Source: Drosophila pseudoobscura
Lineage: Eukaryota; Arthropoda; Insecta; Diptera; Drosophilidae
DNA length: 64,000 nucleotides
Assembly: GCF_009870125.1 (NCBI RefSeq)
Contig: NC_046681.1
Coordinates: 18,985,001-19,049,000, forward strand
Direction of reading: 5' to 3'
The position numbers were made by a program, and so were the translations under genes. Below are positions 58,723-64,000 of the stretch, piece by piece (the stretch's first letter is position 1; each line of letters opens with the position of its first letter). The notes below the pieces were generated by a model that did not search any database, was not told where the DNA came from, and saw nothing but the letters and a program-made list of their open reading frames with translations.

Positions 58723-60935
58723 TCAGAACTTCCGCAGGTCGAGAACGAACACACTGCCGTCGGAGGCACTGGCGCCCACCTTGGTGCCCTTGGAGTTCCA
58801 GCAGACCTCGAAGATGCCGCCGGTTCCCTTGTAGCTGTGGACCAGCTGCCCGGTTTGCGTGCTCCATATGTGCACGCACTTGTCGAAGCTGCCCGAGGCA
58901 AGGTGCTTGCCGTCGGGACTGAAGGCCACCGAGTAGACGGGCTCCGTGTGCTTGGTGAGCGTGTGGATGCAGCTACCCCGCTCCACGTCCCACAGCCGCA
59001 CAGTGGAATCGAAGGAGGCCGAGGCGAGAATAAGATTCGTATTCGGATTGTTCGTCCCCGGCCCCGTGGGAGACCACTTTATCGTGTAGATCTCCTTGGA
59101 ATGCGCCTGCAGGTCGTGACAGCAGCGATCCCGATTCATGCTCCAGATCTTCAGTGTCATGTCGTCTGAACAGGAGGCCAGTAGCTGGCCCTGCGGACAC
59201 CACTTGATTGCGTTCACCTCGTTGGTGTGGCCCCGGAAAGTCTTTATCGGCTCGTTCACGCCCAGCCGACACACGTGTATCCGTTGATCCGTACTGCACG
59301 ACGCAAAAGCCTGATTCGTCTGCCAGTCGACGTCCAGGGCAGGGGCACTATGGAAGGCGAATTGTTGCGTGCACTGGCCCGTGGAAGCGTCCCAAATGAT
59401 TGTTGTTTTGTCCACTCCGGCGGAGAGAATGTAGTTGCCGCATTTGTTCCACTTGAGAGCGAAAATCGGTCCCTTGTGCTGGCCCAGAGTCGAGGCCAAG
59501 CGGCCATCTGTTTTCCAGATGCGCGCATAGCCATCGTAGCTTCCCGTGGCCAGCAGCGACCCATCGCACTGGAAGGAAAATGTATTTTAATTCTGAGATA
59601 TCGGCTTCTGAGACGTCTACTTACATTCCAGTCCAGGGATGTGACATCTTTGTTGCTGGGCACCTCTGCTCCGCCCTTCTGGATGCAGTGCCTCAGCACC
59701 AGCTGGTTGGAATTGGTGTTTGCATCGGACATGTCCCAGATGCGTGCAGTACTGTCGCCAGAGCCACTGGCCAGAAGGTCCCGACTGGGATTCCAGGCAC
59801 AGATGAACACCTCGCTCTCGTGGCCACGCAGCACGCGGGCCTTGGACTCGGGTATCTCGATGCTCTGGTCAATCTCCATGGCCTCGACGGGGGCAGGGGT
59901 GCCTCCCGTAGAGGAGGAGATGGTCCCACTGGGAGCTGAGCTCTGAGCTGTGGCTGTGCCCGCCGCAACATTGTTGGGCTGAGTTCCCACTCGTATTGTG
60001 ACGGCCGCAGTGGATGTTTTGGCCCCCGCGGCGGCGGTTCCTCCGGCGGCTGCAGCTGTATCGGGATTGGAAGTCGAGACAGCGGCTCCGACCGGAGCGG
60101 CGCCGCTTGACGGTTGCTCGGCACTGCTGGAGGTGTTGCTGTTGCCGTTGGTGGATGTGGATGAGGCGGCGTCGTCTGTGCTCGTTGCATTTGCATTGCC
60201 CGTATTGTTGACCGCCGTCGAACTGCCGGGCTCACTGGAGTTGGCCTTTTTGTTGGCTCCGCTGGCGGCTGTTGCGGAGGAATCGCCTGCAGCTGGGGCT
60301 GTGGCGTTGGTGGAGCCGGCAGTGGCTGCCTGGGTACCATTGCCGTTGCTTGCCCCGCTGGCAGCGTTATTGGCAGTGGCTGCAGCACTCCCGCTGGAGT
60401 CCACCTCGTTGGTGGACTCTGTTGGCGTGGTGGTGCCTGTGGTGCTGCTGGATGACTTTGTGGCCCCCGCATTGACCGTACCCGGCTCCACCTTAATCTC
60501 GGCCTTCACATTGCTGTTGGCATTTGTGGCTGTCGGCGCAGTGGAGTCCACGCCTGGTTTGCAAGGCTCCGTTTTCACCACCGGCTTGGGCGGCTTCACT
60601 TCCGGCATCACAGCATCAATCAGGGATAGGCCCTCAATGGGGCGCGCCACCTCGCCGTCTTCGCCGACGCTCCACTCCACCTCTGTGTAGAGGAGACCCT
60701 TCTGTAAGATGGTTAGCAGGGCGGCCGGCGGCACCAGGGCTCCGTTGATGTTGCTCTGCGAGATGTGCGACTCAATGCCAAACACGTAGGAGGAGTGCAG
60801 AAATCCTACAACACAAAGAATCAGCAATGACTAAACGATGGCAATGGTGTGCGAGCGGTAATCCATCCCAGACTCACCCGACTCCTGCAGATATCGGTAA
60901 ACAAGGAAGTTTACCTCGTCGCTGGAAAAACTCAT
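58723..60935 (-). CDS. ebi: Ebi, TBL1/TBLR1-type F-box-like WD40 protein (694 aa, 3 exons)
   Basis: Exons 60878-60935, 59625-60805 and 58723-59568 (2085 nt). The N terminus ([20 protein letters not shown] then [14 protein letters not shown]) is the LisH domain used for tetramer formation, followed by an F-box-like segment ([19 protein letters not shown]). A long Ala/Ser/Thr/Asn-rich spacer (about 85-330) separates this from a C-terminal propeller of about eight WD40 repeats (from about 335), with clear units such as [20 protein letters not shown] and [20 protein letters not shown], ending LDLRKF. TBL1-type proteins belong to the SMRTER/N-CoR-HDAC3 corepressor complex and help exchange corepressors; Ebi also acts with Sina and Phyllopod in degradation of Tramtrack. 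It shares a divergent CRE-rich promoter region with AP-2alpha. Confidence 0.96.
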
Positions 60936-62718
60936 GGCTACCAGGGGCGCACTCTTCCAGTTTCTTTTTTATGCACTTCAGGTCCTAGGAGCACTCTGTG
61001 GACAACGTCCAATTATTGTGGCGGCGGCGGCAATGACGAGCGAGATAACACGGCACTGCGTAACACATGCGTCTGCATTTAGCATGCGTTCTTTGCTCCT
61101 CTCCAGAAATCGGATGGGGGCTGCTTGATGTTGTGACGTCGCTATGTGGCTTCTAGTTTCGGTGGATCCGGCCTGTTTTCTAAAATTCCCGATTCACTTT
61201 GAAACGCAAGAGCATTTTACATATTTTTTTCACAAATAAAAACTACGCATCGCAGCCCTGAAACGCGCAAAAAAATGGCGGAGTCCAGGCATACGGTCAC
61301 GCGCGTGAGGTGACTCGGTGCGGCTTTTTCTTCACTTCACGCATGACGTCAGAAGTGTAGCGCTGCGATATAGCCAATACGCAAGTATTTTTCTCAGGTG
61401 CGTGCATGTAAGAAGACGTCAAGATTTATTCACAGCACAATTAAGTATCCTTAATTTAATTTCCAACGAAATTTCTAGAAACACTTATACAAAATAATTA
61501 ACATTTGAATGTGTGACGTCACGACGATTTGCACCTTGCATTTATTCTGCAGCCCTGGCATATTCCGATGGTTTACGCGTTTCGCCACACTATTTTGGAC
61601 ACTTGCGCCCGCTAGGTGGCTCCAGTCCTAGGCAGAGAGAGAAGAAAAATCAATAGAAATTTTCGTTTTAGTGAATTGCTGTGCATTTGGCAATAGTTTA
61701 CAACAAAAAAGCAGCAAATATCAAAGTAAATCGCCAACCAGGTGGAGTTACATAAAGCGAGTACTCGCCACAAACATTCCGCAGCCAACACCCTGAAAAG
61801 CGAAGCCCTGAGAGAGCCCAAGCCGCAAACGGAGCAACTAATACAAAATTCCAGCACAACCAACGCCAGCCGAGCCAAACCACCAACCATTTTTCACTGC
61901 GGGTCGCCTCTCATCGGGATCGTGTGTACTATTTAAGCATAAAAAGTAAGCAGCCGCAAGTCGAACCCAAAGCCCCATGGAAAAACACATACGCCCATTA
62001 ATGTTTGTTTCGGTTTGTGCCAATAAAATGACTTCGTCATCTCGCGAAGAAAAAATATAAAGTGACGTGACGTGAAAGCGAACGAGTGCACAAAAGCAGC
62101 AACAAAGAGCCCAAAACGGATCAGAAGCTAGAAGCCAGAAGCCGGTGGATCCGGTGGTCGCGGTAGTGGTTGCGGTCCCCCAAATAAATGCAAACGCAAA
62201 CGTTCGGGAGTGCAGGCGATAAAAGTGCGGTCCCGAGGTCATCATCATCGTCGTTGTTGGTGAAGCTCTGAATCTGAATCTTTATCAGTTGTGTTGCTGC
62301 TGTTGTGGCAGTGCCAAAGTTGCAAGAGTGCTTGCCAAAAGTGCGCGGGGACGGCATCGACAGCGGCATCGTTCTTTCTCCCTCTCCCCACTCGCGGAAA
62401 GCCCCCAAATGTCAGGGTTCATTTGCAAGCGATTCTTTTATTTCTCTATTGCCCCCCACTGATCAGCCCCTAATATGTAACTCTCCAACAGGTCTGAAAG
62501 AGAATTTCTACAAAACGGCGGAGCTACACTAAGCGAAATAAGCGGCTATTTTGTTTGCAATCAAATAAAATACCCCACTCCGTCGCCGTCGTTTTTGCTG
62601 TTGTTGTCGTCGAGTTCGAGCCGATAAGAGCGTCTCGAGACTCGGCCGCCTCCCAGGCAGATATTTCTTGCGCCCCCCAGTTTGCATAAAACCAGCGAAA
62701 ATTAACAAGCTAACTACA
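60936..62718. promoter_or_regulatory. Divergent promoter region ebi / AP-2alpha and AP-2alpha 5' UTR
   Basis: GACGTC occurs four times in about 390 bp: TGACGTCG at 61134-61141, full CRE TGACGTCA at 61344-61351, AGACGTCA at 61414-61421 and full CRE TGACGTCA at 61514-61521. A 12-bp perfect palindrome TCACGCGCGTGA lies at 61297-61308. The 5' UTR of AP-2alpha probably covers from about 61.6 kb; a donor-like AAAAGTAAGC at about 61947 and an acceptor-like CAACAG ending at about 62491 could bound a 5' UTR intron. Confidence 0.55.
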
Positions 62719-64000
62719 ATGGCGCCGGTGCGGGGGGATGGCATGAGAGGCCTGGCAGTGTTTATATCGGATATAAGAAACTGTAAGTAACACAAAAATA
62801 AAATAACTCTCCAGTAAATTGCTTGCATTTAAATTTAATTTATCAGTGAGCAGAGCAGAACTAGCTTTTCTTATCCAAATTCATTCATAGGGGCGGAATC
62901 AGCGCCATTTCTTGATCAATTACTGAGAGGAGCATCACACTCGACACACGTACATACATATGTGTTTGTGTGTATGCATAGCATATTTTATTGTGTATGA
63001 GAGAGTACCCGACGACAATTGTTGTTGTTTGCTCCGCGTAACGTATCGTATTCGTAACTCTGTCCGCATTATCGTCATGCTGCCGTTACTGGTTTCCTCT
63101 CTCCACAGCATAGGGTCTCCAAGAGTCTCCACTTTTGGTGACTGGTACTAATTGGTGCCTATGTGACCACAAAGCGACACACAGAGAGAGGAAAAGAGAC
63201 CTTTTTAGAGTGAGAGTCATACACATCACTCTCCATTAATCGATCATATGTCTACTGACGGGGAAAAGAAAGCTGGCCTTCCGCTACTGCGTCTGAAATT
63301 CTCCTTTTATGACCTTGACCCATTTACCTTTTCTGCCGTTTGCAGGTAAAAGCAAAGAAGCGGAGGTCAAACGCATAAACAAGGAGTTGGCCAACATACG
63401 GAGCAAATTTAAAGGAGACAAAACCCTGGATGGCTACCAGAAGAAGAAATATGTGTGCAAGCTGCTATTCATCTTTCTCCTTGGCCATGACATTGACTTT
63501 GGCCACATGGAGGCGGTCAATCTGCTGTCCTCCAACAAATACTCAGAGAAGCAGATCGTAAGTGGACACCCAGAGGATCTCTTGAAGACATTCAATAATT
63601 CTTTTCTCCTTTTCAGGGATACCTATTCATTTCGGTGCTGGTCAACACAAACAGCGACTTGATCCGCCTCATCATCCAGTCGATCAAGAATGATTTGCAG
63701 TCGAGGAATCCGGTGCATGTGAACCTGGCGCTGCAGTGCATCGCCAATATTGGAAGCCGGGACATGGCCGAGTCGTTTTCGAACGAGATACCCAAACTGC
63801 TTGTTTCAGGGGACACCATGGACGTGGTGAAGCAGTCGGCTGCTCTGTGCCTGCTGCGGCTATTCCGATCATCGCCTGACATCATACCCGGCGGCGAGTG
63901 GACCTCGCGCATCATCCACTTGCTCAATGACCAGCACATGGGCGTGGTGACTGCTGCCACATCGCTGATTGACGCCCTGGTCAAGTGTAATCCGGACGAG
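62719..64000 (+). CDS. AP-2alpha: AP-2 complex subunit alpha (alpha-Adaptin), 5' part, runs off the right edge
   Basis: Coding exons 62719-62782, 63346-63557 and 63617 to beyond 64000; about 220 residues of a protein usually about 940 aa. The N terminus ([21 protein letters not shown]) and the basic patch with K54-K56 and Y57 ([10 protein letters not shown]), which binds PI(4,5)P2 in the mammalian subunit, are present. They are followed by the first HEAT-like helices of the adaptin trunk ([33 protein letters not shown]). Alpha-adaptin is a large subunit of the plasma-membrane clathrin adaptor and in flies also helps localise Numb to regulate Notch. The reading frame is intact at the window end. 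The intron of 563 nt between exons 1 and 2 contains no other gene. Confidence 0.97.

Noticed and set aside
62529-62828. 99-codon minus-strand frame over the AP-2alpha start
   Set aside because: Antisense to the certain first coding exon of AP-2alpha; no independent support.

Overview
The window is a stretch of Drosophila nuclear DNA. It has spliced genes with short GT-AG introns (about 55-150 nt), Drosophila-style initiation contexts, DRE, TCT and Motif-1 promoter elements, and long noncoding tracts rich in microsatellites and GATC words. The set of genes (crq, shv, ex, BBS8, RpLP1, RNase H2A, ebi, AP-2alpha) matches cytological region 21C of D. melanogaster (Muller element B), from memory. 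Expanded is clearly longer here (about 1515 aa) than the roughly 1430 aa I recall for D. melanogaster, so this is probably another species, perhaps of the obscura group. That species guess is inference.

Layout. 1-6552: noncoding, probably upstream sequence or 5' intron of the next gene. 6561-11405 (+): a 1614-aa low-complexity nuclear-looking protein I do not recognise, with a long 3' UTR to about 13.4 kb. 14221-16912 (-): seven-exon gene for a membrane protein with a signal-peptide-like start, one C2H2 finger, one transmembrane segment and a His/Gln-rich tail. 17903-19033 (-): shv (ERdj3/DNAJB11), with a perfect ER-stress element in its promoter. 21433-23082 (+): croquemort, a CD36-family receptor. 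24773-35602 (-): expanded, the FERM protein of the Hippo pathway, with a 6-kb third intron. 35.6-52.15 kb: about 16.5 kb without a convincing protein gene, probably the 5' intron and regulatory domain of ex. 52155-53958 (+): BBS8. 54148-54729 (-): ARL16-like GTPase. 55219-55662 (+): probable PSMG3. 55858-56346 (-): RpLP1. 56827-57849 (+): RNase H2 subunit A. 58723-60935 (-): ebi. 62719 to the right edge (+): the first three coding exons of AP-2alpha.

The right side is a dense cluster of small housekeeping genes sharing divergent promoters (ARL16/PSMG3, RpLP1/RNaseH2A, ebi/AP-2alpha) and converging 3' ends (BBS8/ARL16, PSMG3/RpLP1). The left and centre are dominated by ex and its noncoding surroundings. 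Exon boundaries were derived by hand from splice signals and preservation of reading frame. No protein of a virus or toxin, no transposase, no tRNA or rRNA gene and no CRISPR array was seen.
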